A stretch of DNA of 64,000 bases from contig CM057231.1 of assembly GCA_029891385.1 (NCBI GenBank), positions 66,199,103 to 66,263,102 on the forward strand, in the 5' to 3' direction. The position numbers were made by a program, and so were the translations under genes. Origin of the DNA: Erythroxylum novogranatense (taxonomy: Eukaryota > Streptophyta > Magnoliopsida > Malpighiales > Erythroxylaceae). Every line of letters begins with the position of its first letter. Position 1 is the first letter of the stretch. This document shows, piece after piece, positions 37,008 to 49,865 of this stretch. The notes beneath the pieces were generated by a model that was not told where the DNA came from, searched no databases, and worked only from the letters and a program-made list of their open reading frames with translations.

Positions 37008-40000
37008 ATGAGCATCAAGGGTAGAGCTTGGATGTATAGACGATTAACCGCTGATGGCTTCATTAATCTTGAATTCGTGCATGGAGTTGACAGTTTTATT
37101 CATTATGCATATTCTCAACCTGCATATATGGATGGACAAAAGATCAGATGTCCATGTAGCAAGTGCAAGCACAAATGTTTCCTCACTCTTGATGAAGTTA
37201 AGTTGCATTTGTTGAGAAAAGGATTTGTGCCCAATTATTTTGAGTGGACACGACATGGAGAACCGTTAATTTGTAGCAGCTCAAGGGGGAATGAACCACA
37301 AATGTCTGACAACGTAAATGAGTATGAAGGGGAGGTTGGGACGTGCGGGAATTTTATTCATGGAACTAAAAACTCGTACAGGCAAATGGTCTTTGATGGG
37401 GACGGTTGTACCTTTGGGACAAATATGGTAAATATTGAAGAAGAACCAAACGCAGAAGCACGAAATTTTTTTCACTTACTCCAGTCTGCTGATCGAGAAT
37501 TGTAGCCCGGTTGCCAGAAAATGACACAACTGTCTTCAATTGCGCGAATTTTGAACGTAAAGAGTGAAGGACACATATCGGATCATAGTTTTGATAACAT
37601 TCTGGAGTGGTATACTGAATCACTACCCGCTGATCATTCAATGGTTGACAGTTTTTACAATATGAAGAAACAGATTCGGGGTCTAGTTTGCCAGTGGAAA
37701 AAATTGATTGTTGTCGGTTGGGCTGTATGTTGTACTGGGGAGATGATGTGAACTTAGATGAGTGCAAATTTTGAGGTCAATCGAGGTTTAAGCCAAGAAA
37801 GCGTGCAATGAAACAGAAATTAGTTCCATGGAAGTGGATGTATTATTTCCCGCTAACTCCAAATCAGAAAACTTTATGCATCGATGTATTTGCATGTCAC
37901 ATGAGATGGCATCTTGAACACGATCGGGAAGATGGAGTTATCGTCATCCATCGATGCACCGCATGGAAGCATTTCAATGACACCCATGTTCACTTTGCGC
38001 TTGAAAGTTGGAATCATGGTTGGGATTATCGATCGATGGATTCCAACCTTTTGGTCAATCCGCAGCAATATTCATCTTGGCGGTGATAATTACTCCTTAT
38101 AATTTGCCTCCATGGATGTGTATGAAAGAGGCTTACATGTTCCTTATGCTTATTGTCCCAGACCAACAAATCCCAAGCGAAAATAGATGTTTACTTACAA
38201 CCGCTAATATTGGAATTGCAAGATCTTTGGGAAACTGTGTGCAAACATATGATGTATCTCAAAACAGAATTTTGTTATGAGAGCGGCTTTAATGTGACGA
38301 TTAGTGACTTTCCGCTTTGGTCATGTTATCTGTTGAGTACAACCGAAGTTGGCGTGCCCTCATTCGTGCAATGATTCGATGCATTTTATCTTCCAACCAA
38401 AGGGCAAAATTAGTTGGTTTGACAATCACGTAAAATTTCTTCCTCCGATCATCGCTTTAGGCGCAACAAATATAAGTTCATTAAAAATAGGATTGTGAAA
38501 CAATCACCTCCACCTCTAAAATGTGGTGTTGAGATTTTGTAGGAGATTGAGGCATTGGGCTTGCTTAAAGTAACTGAATTTGACGTCGATGAAGTAAATA
38601 GAAACATCAGTCAAAACTTTGATTGGCAAAAACGAAGCATATTTTGGGATTTACCATATTGGAAAACAAATATGGTACGACATAATCTGGACGTGATGCA
38701 TATTAAGAAAAACATGTTTGACAACTTGTTCAATACCATTATGAACATTGAAGGGAGGACAAAAGACAATGCCAAATCCAGAGCTGATTTGCAACTGCTC
38801 TGTAGAAGACATGAGTTACATAAAGATGTTCGTACCGGTAAATATCCGAAAGCATGTTACACTTTGGGCAAGCAACAAAAGGAGCATTTGTGTGAATGGT
38901 TGAAAGGACTAAAGTTTCCTGATGGTTATGTTTCAAACCTGTCTAGGTGTGTAGATATAAGGAAGTACAAATTATTTGGGATGAAAAGTTATGATTGTTA
39001 TGTTTTTATGCAAAGGCTAATTCCAATTGCCTTTCGCGAGTTGCTACCTTCTAAAGTATGGGAACCATTAACGGAGTTTTTCCTCCTAGCTTATTTGACT
39101 GCATGGAGCATCTACCGATGCATTTACCACACAAAGCAAAATTAGCCGGTCCAGTCCAATATCGATGGATGTATCCATTTGAGAGGTAACTCCAATACTA
39201 TCATATCCTTACCCATTTGTACATGCTTTGTCAACCGAACATTGTAATAACCAGTTGCTTTATTATAGGTATTTACATCATTTGAAAAAAAACGTGAAAA
39301 AAAAAGCTAGAGTTGAGGGCTCCATATGCAATGCTTATTTAGTTTAGGAAGCTAGTACGTTTTGTGGACATTATTTTGAGCCTCATGTGCGTACAAGAGC
39401 GAGACAAGTTCCTCGTAACGACAATGGGGGAGGGATAAGTGGTGCGGATGGGAACTTGTCAATTTTTACATATCCAGGACGAACCTCTGGACGTGCAACA
39501 AGACGAATGCTAACAGACGAGGAAATTGATGCTACACATGGGTACATTTTATTGAACTGTCAGGAGGTTCTCCCATTCGTACAGTGAGTTGCACAACTGA
39601 TATGCTCAATTGCAGGTATTAGTGTGTTGAACGTTACTGATTGGTGTCATGACATATGCAGCGTATACGAGGCATTGTTGCATGAGATAATGCCTGGTAT
39701 CATACAGAATGACATGAATAACGAAGTTGGACAACATTTTCCTTGATGGTTTGCGCGATATGTAAGTTCTCACTTTAAACTATTCCTATTGTTACCTACC
39801 ATGTTGAAATGTTCCGATGACATTGTACTCTTTCCTTTGCTACTTCCTGTTATATAGGCGGCCGAAAATCCAATACAGAACAAGTTCATTTCTGATCTTG
39901 CGAAGGGACCTCTGCGAACTATTTACTCGTATCTGGTTTATTTCGTGAATGGATATAAATACCATACAGAGTCGCATGGACATAGCATGGCAAGTATGAA

Positions 40001-40571
40001 CAGTGGTGTTTCGATACAGGGAGAATTGATGGACTATTATGGGAAAATAATTGAAATACTTGAATTTGAGTACCCTGCGTTGCCAATTAAGCGATATGTG
40101 ATATTTAAATGTGAGTGGTATGACCCGACACCAAACGTTGGAACAAAAGTGCATAGCCGATACAATGTGGTTGAAATCAACGTCCGCAGACGATTGAGAC
40201 AATTTGAACCTTTCATCTTGGCTATGCAAGCAAGACAGGTCTGTTATGTCCCTTTTCCAAGCTTACGACGTGATAAACAGGATTGGTTGGCGGTGTGCAA
40301 AGTTAAACCTAGGGGAGTGTTTGAATCCCATAGAAACGATGAGCAGAGAACTGACAGTGAAGCATTTCAAGAAGACGTGGCTTCTATCAATGAAACAACA
40401 ACGTGTGACGAGATAGAACCTTTGCACGATCCTTCTAACGCTTATGTTGATATTTCATATGCAGAGTCTGACGAGGGTAACAATGGGTCTGAACAAGAGG
40501 AAACGTTTGATTCTTATTCTTCCGACGAGGAAGATGATTGTAATTTACATTTAAGTTCTGATAGCAATTGA
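37008..40571 (+). pseudogene. TNP2-like CACTA transposase
   Basis: The transposase that cuts CACTA elements. Domains in order: transposase-associated domain (37008-37300; RAWMYRRLTADGFINLEFVH, KIRCPCSKCKHK, GFVPNYFEWTRHGEP), the catalytic Transposase_21 region in broken frames (37521-38800; SMVDSFYNMKK, VPWKWMYYFPLTP, HMRWHLEHDREDGV, IITPYNLPPWMCMKEAYMFL, RHNLDVMHIKKNMFDNLFNT), a DUF4218-like region (38900-39260; PVQYRWMYPFER, intron with GTAACT...TATAG at about 39187-39269), then a DUF4216 exon (39858-40571; FISDLAKGPLRTIYSYLVYF, MNSGVSIQG, an acidic Ser/Asp tail). Frameshifts occur at 37505, 37750, 38070 and 38280-38560, and a TGA replaces a codon near 39747. This is the usual domain order for plant CACTA transposases; this copy cannot make a full protein as read. 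Confidence 0.9.
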
Positions 40572-40938
40572 TTTATGTTTGTAATAGTCTATTTTCTGGG
40601 GTAAAAATAATATTGTTTTTAATCATTGCAATTCAGATTCAAGGGATGTCGATGTGGCGAATGGTTCCCGACGGTAATAATTCTTACCGTTGGGAGGAAT
40701 GTGGAAAATTTGTCCTATCCTAGGGAATCACCTTAGCAGGGAACAGTGTTGCGAAAAACACTCAGATTCGTTTTCCATCCATGACTGATCTCCTACTTGA
40801 AGGTGTTTCCTATGATTATTACATCTCTGTTTAAATTCTGTACATTTCATTTCCTTAGTTAAAGTGCCCATGACATAATAGTCATTTGATGCTTTGCACT
40901 TCATGTTGCTCTAAGCTTCCTGTATTCTCAACGAAGAA
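40572..40938 (+). other. CACTA intergenic spacer
   Basis: No firm gene. ATG at 40647 opens 25 codons (MSMWRMVPDG at the start) and could be an upstream exon of the next small gene, but no convincing donor was found. Confidence 0.4.
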
Positions 40939-41400
40939 ATGAGTGCCAGAGCTGGCCAGACCTATGACACGACAGCATATGAACGATATGGCAAATCAGT
41001 TATTGTGAAAGATTCGTCAATTGCTCATACTGGGTCTGGACAATCACGTATGTTACCATATCCAGTTTCACTTTATGTGATGGTGGTCTAATCGCACGAA
41101 ATCAAATGTGAATATATGTTCTTCCCTGTTTTAGGTGTAACTGTTCCCCCTTGTAGTTGTTCATCTGGACAACTCGTCTTCCACACGAAAAGCGGCGACA
41201 CATTTACAATTTTCGCATCAAGTATGGCTATAGCCAAAACGTTATTGAGAGAAGATGTCCAAAGCCCTTCACCGGGTGGGGGAATTCTGACAGTTTCCCG
41301 AGCTTCATTTGAACGTGCCATGACGCTTCTCGGAAATCTAGATGTCGGGGGCTCATTTACTTTTACCGACTCTCATGTCACATGGAATCCGACGGAATAA
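40939..41400 (+). CDS. Small two-exon gene inside the CACTA element, function unknown
   Basis: Exon 1 (40939-41047) begins MSARAGQTYDTTAYERYGKS. A GTATGT donor at 41048 and a TTTTAG acceptor ending at 41134 join it in phase to exon 2 (41135-41400), which opens VTVPPCSCSSGQLVFHTKSG and ends at TAA. The joined frame is 375 bases, 124 residues, with no stop, unlike the damaged genes on either side. I recognise no family. No signal peptide or membrane span is visible; exon 2 has a CSC motif and a small beta-rich-looking pattern (FHTKSGDTFTIF, GGSFTFTDSHVTW). It sits between the TNP2-like and TNPD-like genes in the same orientation. It may be an element-encoded accessory protein, a captured host fragment, or chance exon pairing. 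Confidence 0.5.
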
Positions 41401-42080
41401 TTTCCTCATGCATTACATAGTTCGACAAAGCTTAAAAGATGTTTGTTGTTGTATCTGTTTGAATTTGGTAAACATAGTCATAATTATATAATTGTTGACG
41501 TTGATTTGTTGTTGTTAACTTAACTGCAAATTTTCAATGTCATTAGCTTATATGTTAATAACTTGTGTAAACAATTGCTTTTAAGATTATTATATTTGTA
41601 TAGAATTCGATAAATATTGTATTTCATTCATTAATATGGGACCTAAGCGACCACGTGAGGTTATGCGGCCAAGGATTAGAGGGATGTTCGGCGGCCAGCC
41701 ATGTGAAGGTGGATCGTCACGATGCGACTTCAGACGACTCACCTGCTCGTACACATCCTCCCGTTTCAGATGTGCCCTCACCTACTGCTACTAATGCCAC
41801 ACCATCCCCTACGCCAACTCATATATCATCCAATTCCACAATAGGGGATGGAGGACATGCCCGCCAGTCTGGATCTGTAGGAGATGATGGGCGAAAGTAT
41901 ATCACTGTCATCAATGACCAGTAAGTATGACTATAGGATTAACCACTGTTTCTAGTGGATTAAGCCTTAGGCTATTCGGTCCATTTGTACACTACAATAA
42001 CTTCTTGTTTTAGGTTCGTACCATCTGCAATGGTTTCAAGGCATATGACCTCCACTTTTAAGGAAAGGATTGAACCCGAT

Positions 42081-42085
42081 GGATA
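42081..42085. repeat. Target site duplication GGATA, left copy (copia-6)
   Basis: GGATA directly precedes TGTAAGTACAAG; the same five bases follow the other LTR at 51819-51823. Confidence 0.95.
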
Positions 42086-44041
42086 TGTAAGTACAAGTCG
42101 ACTTGTACTACTGATAAGTCGACTTGTTCTTGAAAAGTACCGATAAGTCGACTTGTACATTGGATAAGTCGACTTATTCAAGGATCTGCTTCGTTCATTT
42201 GTGCCCTAAAGGCAATCCCTTTAGCGCTTTTATTCACGATGTATGCGACTTCATGAATAAATAAAGAAAAGGCATTCTTCATTAATTTGATATTCATAAA
42301 CATTGTTTATGAATTGATTGATCTTTAATCGAATTAATGAAGTCCATGATATATGACATAGCGTGAAGGAAATTATGATGTGATCATACTCCCGAGATTC
42401 CTATCATGTGCAATTGTGTCGATATCTAAATTCTCCTAGTTATAGGATTAATGAGACCGGACATCATTAATCCGGATAGACTAGCACATGTCATATTCCT
42501 TGATTGGATCAAGCGGTGGATCTCGAAACCGTAAATATGAGATATTTAGAGTTGACATGTGGATGCTTACTAGCGGTAGTAAGTTCATTGGATGACCCGC
42601 CATGAGATCATCACATGGATATCTTATCTAGTGTCGTGATAATCTCATCATAGCAATGGTGCAAGTATCCTTAGACTTGAGGTACTCAAGAATATCTTGA
42701 ATCTTGATCCCGTGCTTTGACTCCATTTCTTGTTGCCTTCCGAGGTAACTCATAGGGTGGTGCTTGGAGTGCGAACTTGAGGTATTCAAGATAATTGAGT
42801 AGCCAATAAAGGATTCACCACTTCTGGATTAGCAGAGGAGATACCCATGGCCTCTTGTCAGGATCATTACTCGGAAATCTCTGGCCAGAGTGAATATGTC
42901 ATGAAGAGTGTCTTCATGGACATATAGAGTAATGAGTCCTAGGACGAGATCTGTTATCACTTGGGCTAGGCTCAGTCTAGTAAGAGTTGACATTTTAACC
43001 ATACTCATAACCAAGTGGGGTATAGGATGGTGAAAGGACGAATTGCACGGTAATTGTCTATGGAAGGGTTCGTGATCCGGTTCGTGATGAATACATCAAA
43101 CCGATTACTTTCCGGTCAATTGGGGGTCATGATGTGTTACTAGATGCCGCTCATGACTTGCTCAGATTAATTGTTAATCTAAGTGGCCAACATAGCCGGA
43201 AGCCTAAAGGGTCACACGCTTAAGAGTGTTTCAGAGAATCTGTAAAATAGTAATTGGACAGAGTTCCAATTATGGAGAGCATTAGGATTAAATGGATCCC
43301 AATGGGATTGAGATATGTCCCGATGAGATCGCGACATCAATATTGCTAAGAAAGGTTTAGGGCCTGAAATTTTCAAAGATCGGGCCCGATAAATGATAGA
43401 CCGAATTCTCGCTTTGATGGATCTTTAGCAATTATATATATTAATTAATTAAGTAAATAATTAATTAATATATATAAATATTAGCCATGTGTGCACGTTG
43501 GAACAAGAGAAGAAGATAGGAAGGTTTGAAAAGTCAAACCTTATTACTTAATTCATTAAAGAATGAATGGCTAATATGGCTTACACTTGTCCTTCTCTTA
43601 TGGTACTCTTTTAAAGGTTAAAAGATACATATATGAAGGCTTGGAAAGTAGATAGTCGACGGTTGCTCAATGGGTAAGAAGAAAAGTGATACTTAAGTGT
43701 TAAGTTTCCTTGAAAAATTGGTTTTTCAAATCTTCTTCCTTAAGGCACCATGATTTCATCTCTTCTCCAAAGCAAGTCTCCAACGTTTCCTCAAGCTCTC
43801 CAGGACAGAGGTAGGGTCTAGCAACTCTTAATCTGTTCTAGCTATTCCCGGGTCAAAGGGGTTTGACTCGGTTAGGTTTTCTGATCTCTGCGTGGATCAC
43901 CTTTAGAGATAGTCTCTTTTGGCTATTTAGGTTTATGTCTTCATACGGATACCTGGATCCTGGGTTCGGGAAGGTCCCGGGAATAAAAATTTTTGTTTTC
44001 CGCTGCCTGTACATGTGATGTACCTCCCGGGATTTTCCTAA
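42086..44041 (+). repeat. copia-6 5' LTR
   Basis: It starts TGTAAGTACAAGTCGACTTG. It ends near 44041, where the right LTR ends TTTTCCTACA and this copy reads TTTTCCTAA with one base missing. The first 100 bases hold four AAGTCGACTT-type palindromes. A TATA/TTAATTAA palindrome lies at 43434-43484. Differences from the right LTR cluster at CAG/CTG and CpG positions. Confidence 0.9.
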
Positions 44042-44043
44042 AG

Positions 44044-44055
44044 TGGTATCAGAGC
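44044..44055 (+). promoter_or_regulatory. copia-6 primer binding site (tRNA-iMet)
   Basis: TGGTATCAGAGC, the standard initiator-Met primer site, two bases after the LTR. Confidence 0.93.
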
Positions 44056-45159
44056 GTCTGGTATCCCGTATGAAGCTAAAACCTAAGCTAGATCAGAAAC
44101 CCTAAGTGCTGTTGATGTTGATGCATGTGTACTGCCCAGATTTCGTTTCTGTATAGAGATGCATTTTTCGAAATTTTTCTGCCCAGAAATGTTCATAACA
44201 TGTTAGATAATATGTCTATGAATTTTCAGAATTTATCGATTTGATTTGATATATTTTTGCTAATTAATTCCCTTAGGTTACAGATGCTGTTTTGTGAAAC
44301 GATTCTGGAACAGGCAGTAGTATAAAATCGAGAATAAATTCTAGAAAAATCGTTTTCTGGATTTTCCTTCACCTACATGTCTCTAAGATGTTGGTGAATG
44401 TCTGTGAGCATGGAAATTGGATTTCAAGGTGATTGGATATTTATTCACGAATTTATTCTATGCTGTTGGGAATTGCTGTGCTGATGAACACAGATTTTGA
44501 ATCGGTTTTGTTATTTAGGTTGACTGAGTTTTTGATTGCCTAAAATCCTGAAAAAATTCATGAAGCATGTTCTGAACATGTAGTAACTTATATAATTTTC
44601 TCATGATTTATTGAAATTGTTTCATTGATCATTTCGAGCAATGTACAGGAATGGACAGTTTTGGTGAAAATTGTTGGGACTGTTTTGCTTGGCTTGATTG
44701 AGTGTGCTTTTTCAGTTCCAATGCCTTGCACAATTTTTAATGTGATTAAAAATGTGTTATCTTGATGTAGTATGATTTCCAAACTGAATTGCTTGAAGTT
44801 GTTTATCCTAGAATTTTTGGATGCCTAATTGATCACATTAGCGTCTCGTTAGTATATTGCATTATCTTGTTTGTTTTGACCGTCATATTTTTTATGGCAT
44901 GTGCTGAAATAAATTTGATAATGTATATGCTAGCTAGAGATGCTTAGGATGATAATTTGGGTGTTCCTAAATTGTTTGGACATTAATGAGTTTTGACTCA
45001 TTTCAAGTTTTTCATATAGTTTGACTATTTAAGGCTTTCATGGTTCAATGAATTGTTCATTGATACATCAAATTTATCAGATATTACCTTAGGTATGTAG
45101 GTGTTGTGAATTGGAATTGCATTAATTGAGGAATTAGCCGATTAGAGATTTTAGCAAAA
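44056..45159 (+). other. copia-6 leader, non-coding
   Basis: AT-rich stretch between the primer site and the palindrome cluster. No open frame or motif of note. Confidence 0.6.
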
Positions 45160-45405
45160 TTCCCTGAATAAGTCGACTTGTATGTGAAATAAGTCGACTT
45201 GTTCAAGGTTTTTGGGATAAGTCGACTTGTCTATAGAATAAGTCGACTTGTTCAGGATCTCAGTATAAGTCGACTTGTAGTTCCTCATAAGTCGACTTGT
45301 TCATGGGCAGGTGACATAAGTCGACTTGTGTCATACAAGTCGACTTGTGTGTGGGCAGATGCAATAAGTCGACTTGAATTTGATGAAAGTCGACTTGTGG
45401 CATGC
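45160..45405 (+). repeat. Cluster of ten AAGTCGACTT palindromes in copia-6
   Basis: ATAAGTCGACTTGT and variants occur about ten times at irregular 18-30 base spacing. The 10-bp core AAGTCGACTT is a perfect palindrome and is the same motif that opens the LTR. The local frame reads a repeated ISRLV, which is a by-product of the repeat. Confidence 0.9.
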
Positions 45406-46259
45406 TCAGGTTGGATGATGGATGATTATAAGGATTGATTCAATTTGATTGATGAAACCTAAATCATTCCATATAGTCATGGTGACTATAATCCCACGGC
45501 TTGGAGAAGAAGAAGAAGAGACTCGAAATCCCTCCTCGGTATATGAAAACTAACGCCTTCCATTAATATGGTAAGAACCAGAGTTCTAATAGGGTTGGGT
45601 TGTTGAGCAAACTCAAGCTCACTCTATACGGATATGTTCGAACCATGAAAATATGATTTTCGGATTAATGGGTCGGTTTTCACTGGAAGCGTTGGTTTGT
45701 TGAACAAACTCAAGGTCAACGTGGACAGAGGCGAAATTGGGTAGCATACATCGGATGTATGCACATCAAAGAGTTGATACCCAATGAAGTGCACACATCA
45801 ACAAGTTGATAGCACTGATCGATAGTTGTGTCTAAGATGTAATTGGTATATCGATACCTCCGAGACATAAGGTGGCTTGTTGGACAAATCCAAGGTCATT
45901 CTCAATGTCGGTTATCGATGATGCAATTGGTATGACCGATACCTACCGATTGACCTAAGTTGTGGCTTGTTGGGCAAACCCAAGGTCACTCTTAGCAATG
46001 TCGGATATCGACCCACTAGACATTATGTCACATTGTTTCTTTGGATTCAGTAAGAGGGTTATGGATTCTAGGAAACTAGTGGGAGCCATATGCATGTCAT
46101 GCAAGTCCTTATGATCATGCAGCATTTCTATTCTATCATTCCTTCTCTCTATCGCATTTAGGTTGATTGAAGAAGTCTTTCAGTGTGAATTTTCGCTCTC
46201 TATTCTGGACTGAATTTTCTTGATTGGCTAAGGAATCTGAGAATTGTTCTCAGATCTGA

Positions 46260-46900
46260 GGAACCGGGATACGCCCTAGATGTTCCACTTCCAGATGCAC
46301 TCATCGTCGATGCTTCTGATAAGGATCAGAAAGCATATCGTAAGCATCTAATGGACGGGGACATGGCTATTTGCCTCGATGTTACCAGAGCTGCAACAGC
46401 AGCACGAGTCCATGGATGCTCACTCTATAGTATTTCATCTTAGGGAGCTGTTTGATGAGTAAGCTTGTCTGCGAAAGGTTCAAGACCTCAAGGCTTCTCT
46501 TCATCACAAAGATGGCTCGAGGACAATCACATGCAAGATACCACAAGATGAATGGCTATATTGAGAGATTGGCCGTCTTAGGATTTGTAATGGATTATGA
46601 ATTAAGTAGAGACTTAATTACGGTTGGATTGTCGATGGTTATTCACGCCAGGATAAACTATCGGATAAACCAAATATCCACAACAATTCTGAATGATCAA
46701 TCTGCTTCATGACAAATGAAAGGTGCTATCAAGATAGATAGCAAGTGCTAATGGTGAATGCTTCTTCTTCTAGTTCAAAGAAGAAAAAGGCCAAGAAACC
46801 AAAGGGAAGTGCCAACAAGAAGAAAACCAAAGCATTATGCCCCAAAAGGATTTTGCTTTCATTGTAGCAAGTCTAGCCACTAGAGGCGAAACTGTAAAAT
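46260..46900 (+). pseudogene. copia-6 gag remnant with zinc knuckle
   Basis: Gag-like text (EPGYALDVPLPDALIVDASD near 46260, then GDMAICLD) is followed by broken frames and a CCHC knuckle at 46854-46895: C, C, H and the final C are present in CX2CX4HX4C spacing, but a TAG stop stands just after the histidine. Gag forms the particle that packages element RNA. Confidence 0.7.
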
Positions 46901-47205
46901 CTATTCGAGTCCCGAAGCGAAGAAAAGGCATCGATGCCTCTACTCCTTCAAGTATGTTTGTCATTGAGGTTAATACTATTCTGATCCAAACATATCGGTA
47001 TTTGATACGGATGTCGGTCATACATATGAAATGTTATCACGGGCCTCGGGGACGATGAAAGCTCATAAAAGGAGAATCGGACTTTCGTGCGGTAATGAAG
47101 CAAGGTTGCTACATTAGCCGTAAGCACTTATGTCTTGTCACTCCCCGTGAGCTTATATTCAAATTGGATGATTATCATTTTGTACCGTTTTAAACAAAGA
47201 ACATA

Positions 47206-48035
47206 TTGTATGTTTTATGTTTAATTAGAGCCGATTTCCATTGGACTTTTAGTAGCAATGGTTGCTATATTAGTTGCAACGGAAAGCTCTATGGTACTGG
47301 TACATTATGCAATGGAATTGACATATTAGATATGTCATATCCAGTTCTGAATGTCAATGACGCGAAAAGACATAATCGAGATAATTTAAAATCAACTTAC
47401 TTATGGCATTGTCGGCTTGGCCATATAAATGAGATATGCATTGCTAAGCTCCATAAGAGTGGATGTTTAGGGTCATTTGATTATGAATCATATGACACAT
47501 GCGAATCTTGTTTATTAGGCAAGATGACTAAGTTATCCTTTAAAGGAAATGGTGAACAAGTGAATGGAATATTAGACCTAATACATTTGGATGTATGTGG
47601 TCCGATGTCCATCCATGCCAGAAGTGGTTATTTTTACTTCATTACTTTTATCGGTGATTATTCACGATATGGGTACATGTATCTAATGAGATACAAATCT
47701 GAAGCATTTGAATAGTTCAAATAATTCAGAAATGAAGTAGAAAACTAACTTGGTAAAAGTATCAATACATTACGATCTGATCGTGGTGGAAAATGCTTAC
47801 ACCAATAGTTTTGGATTATCTCAGAGATAATGGGATATTATCTCAGTGGACTCCTCCTTACACGCCGCAGCACAATGGTGTGACTGAAAGGAGAAATCGA
47901 ACCTTGTTAGACATGGTGCGATTGATGATAGGTTTTGCACAGTTTTGGGAATATGCGCTTGAGACAGCTGTTTACTTGCTAAACAGAGTTCCATCAAAGA
48001 CAGTTGTGGTTACTCCATATGGAGATATGGACTAA
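47206..48035 (+). pseudogene. copia-6 integrase (pre-integrase and core)
   Basis: The first block (47206-47715) has the pre-integrase HCCC-type zinc segment (WHCRLGHINEICIAKLHKSG, CESCLLGKMTKLSF) and the start of the core (LIHLDVCGPMS, YFITFIGDYSRYGYMYLMR). The second block (47793-48035) has WTPPYTPQHNGVTERRNRTL, carrying the catalytic glutamate. Between them LRSDRGG is present in a shifted frame with an upstream stop. The enzyme inserts element cDNA. Confidence 0.92.
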
Positions 48036-48479
48036 CTGAAACCCTATCTTTCTTAGCTGAAAGTTTGGGATTGTCTGCTTCGTGAAGCGGACACGGTCAG
48101 ATTAGCTTGATGCAAAGTCGACAAGTGTTTGTTCGTGGAATATCAATTCTACCTCACGAGGAACAAAAGTTGTTTGATTCCAAGCATGCTGTTTTCTTAA
48201 AGAAATAGTTTCTTTTACAAGAAGACAGTGGGAGCAAAGTTGAACTTGGAGAAGTTCAAGATGCTCGAACAAACACGATCAATCGCTCAACTTGAAATCA
48301 GAACTCATGTAGATGAGGTAACAGTTCAACCTTCTACTACACACGAATTTCGTAGGTTAAGTAGGATACGCACTGTTCCCGAGAGATATGAATTTCTCGT
48401 AAGTGAACAGAATGACGTATTGCTCATATGAGATGATGAGCCTGCTACCTATGAAGAGGTTCTGAAAAGTTCAGAGTCT

Positions 48480-49145
48480 GAGAAATAGCTTTAAGCCAGA
48501 AATCTGAAATGGATTCCATGTACATAAAACCAAGTATGGACTTTGGTTGTTACACCTGAAGGGATAAAACCCACAGGGTGCAAAGGAGTTTTCAGAAGAA
48601 AACCAACATGGATGGTAATCTGATTACCTATAAAGCGAGGCTAATGGCCAAAGGATTTCATCACAGACAAGGAGTTGACTATGACGAAACCTTCAGCCCC
48701 GTAGCAATGCTTAAATCCATTAGGATACTCCTAGCCATTGCCGCTCATTATGATTATGAGATATGGCAAATGGATGTGAAGATAGTTTTCCTGAGAGGAA
48801 ATCTACCCGAGGATGTGTATGACACAACCTGAGGGCTTCACTTCCATCGATGGCGAAACGTATGCAAGCTTCAGAAATCCATGTTTGGATTGAAGCAAGC
48901 TTCCAGGAGTTGGATTATCCGTTTAGATGAGTCAATCAAACAGTTTGATTTCTCACAAAATTTGGATGATCATTGTGTGTACAAGAAGGTTAATGGGACT
49001 GCAATCATATTCCTTGTGTTGTATGTAGATGACATACTGTTACTCGGAAACGATGTCTCTATGCTGCAATCAGTTAAAATTTGGTTGTCCAAACAATTTG
49101 CCTTGAAAGACCTTGGTAAAGCAACTTATATCCTTGGGATATAGA
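48480..49145 (+). pseudogene. copia-6 reverse transcriptase
   Basis: Blocks: 48578-48832 (YKARLMAKGFHHRQGVDYDE, TFSPVAMLKSIRILLAIAAH, WQMDVKIVFLRGNL; the usual KTAFLNG is altered) and 48881-49144 (MFGLKQASRSW, LVLYVDDILLLGND with the catalytic YVDD box, LSKQFALKDLGKATYILGI). A frameshift near 48832 separates them, and a stop ends the second block inside the domain. Confidence 0.92.
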
Positions 49146-49650
49146 TTTATGCAGATAGATCAAAGGTTGCTTGGTCTTTCACAAGCATCGTACATAGATG
49201 AGATGCTAAAGAGGTTTAGCATGGAACAATGCTATGTACGAGGCCCGATGTATCGTATGCTCTAAGTGTTACGAGCAGATACCAATCGGATCCTGGTGAG
49301 GGTCACTAGGTGACTGTCAAGAATATCCTCAAGTACTTGCGAAGCACTAAGGATGTTTTCTTTATCTATGGAGATGGAAATCTCCATGTGAGCGGCATTC
49401 GATGCGATATCTAATCTGATAAGGATGATTCTGAATCATGATTAGGTTATACACATTCACACTGAATAGCGTGGCGGTCAGTTGGAAAAGTTCCAAACAA
49501 GAGATGACTGCTGATTCAACAACCGAGGCAGAGTACATTGCCGCATGAGATGCATGAAGAAGCGGTTTGGATCAAGAAGTTCATTATCGAACTTGATCGG
49601 TCCCTACCGTAGGGCCCATAGGATTGTATTGTGATACAATGGGGCTAATG
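49146..49650 (+). pseudogene. copia-6 RNase H (decayed)
   Basis: Broken frames still show LKYLRSTKDVFFIYG near 49330 and AVSWKSSKQEMTADSTTEAE near 49475, the usual copia RNase H end (ending TEAEYIAA). Catalytic residues cannot all be placed. Confidence 0.8.
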
Positions 49651-49865
49651 CGCAGCAAAGGAACCAAGGTCTTATCGACGATCCGAACTCGTACTTTGCC
49701 GATTCGGAGATCATTAGTCGAGATGATATCCCGATAGAGAGAATTCCACGAGCAAAGTGTTGTTGTTCGCTTGACAAAGCCATTGTCACGGGAGAATTGT
49801 GATTCTCATGGACTCGCTTATGGTATTGGATACTAAGGCGATTGGCTTTAGGTCGTTGGGAGATT

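Noticed and set aside
43434..43484. AT-rich palindrome as a separate mobile element
   Set aside because: It is present at the same place in both copia-6 LTRs, so it is part of the LTR.
45160..45405. CRISPR-like pattern of repeats and spacers
   Set aside because: The repeat core is only 10-14 bases, spacing is irregular, and it sits inside a plant copia element.
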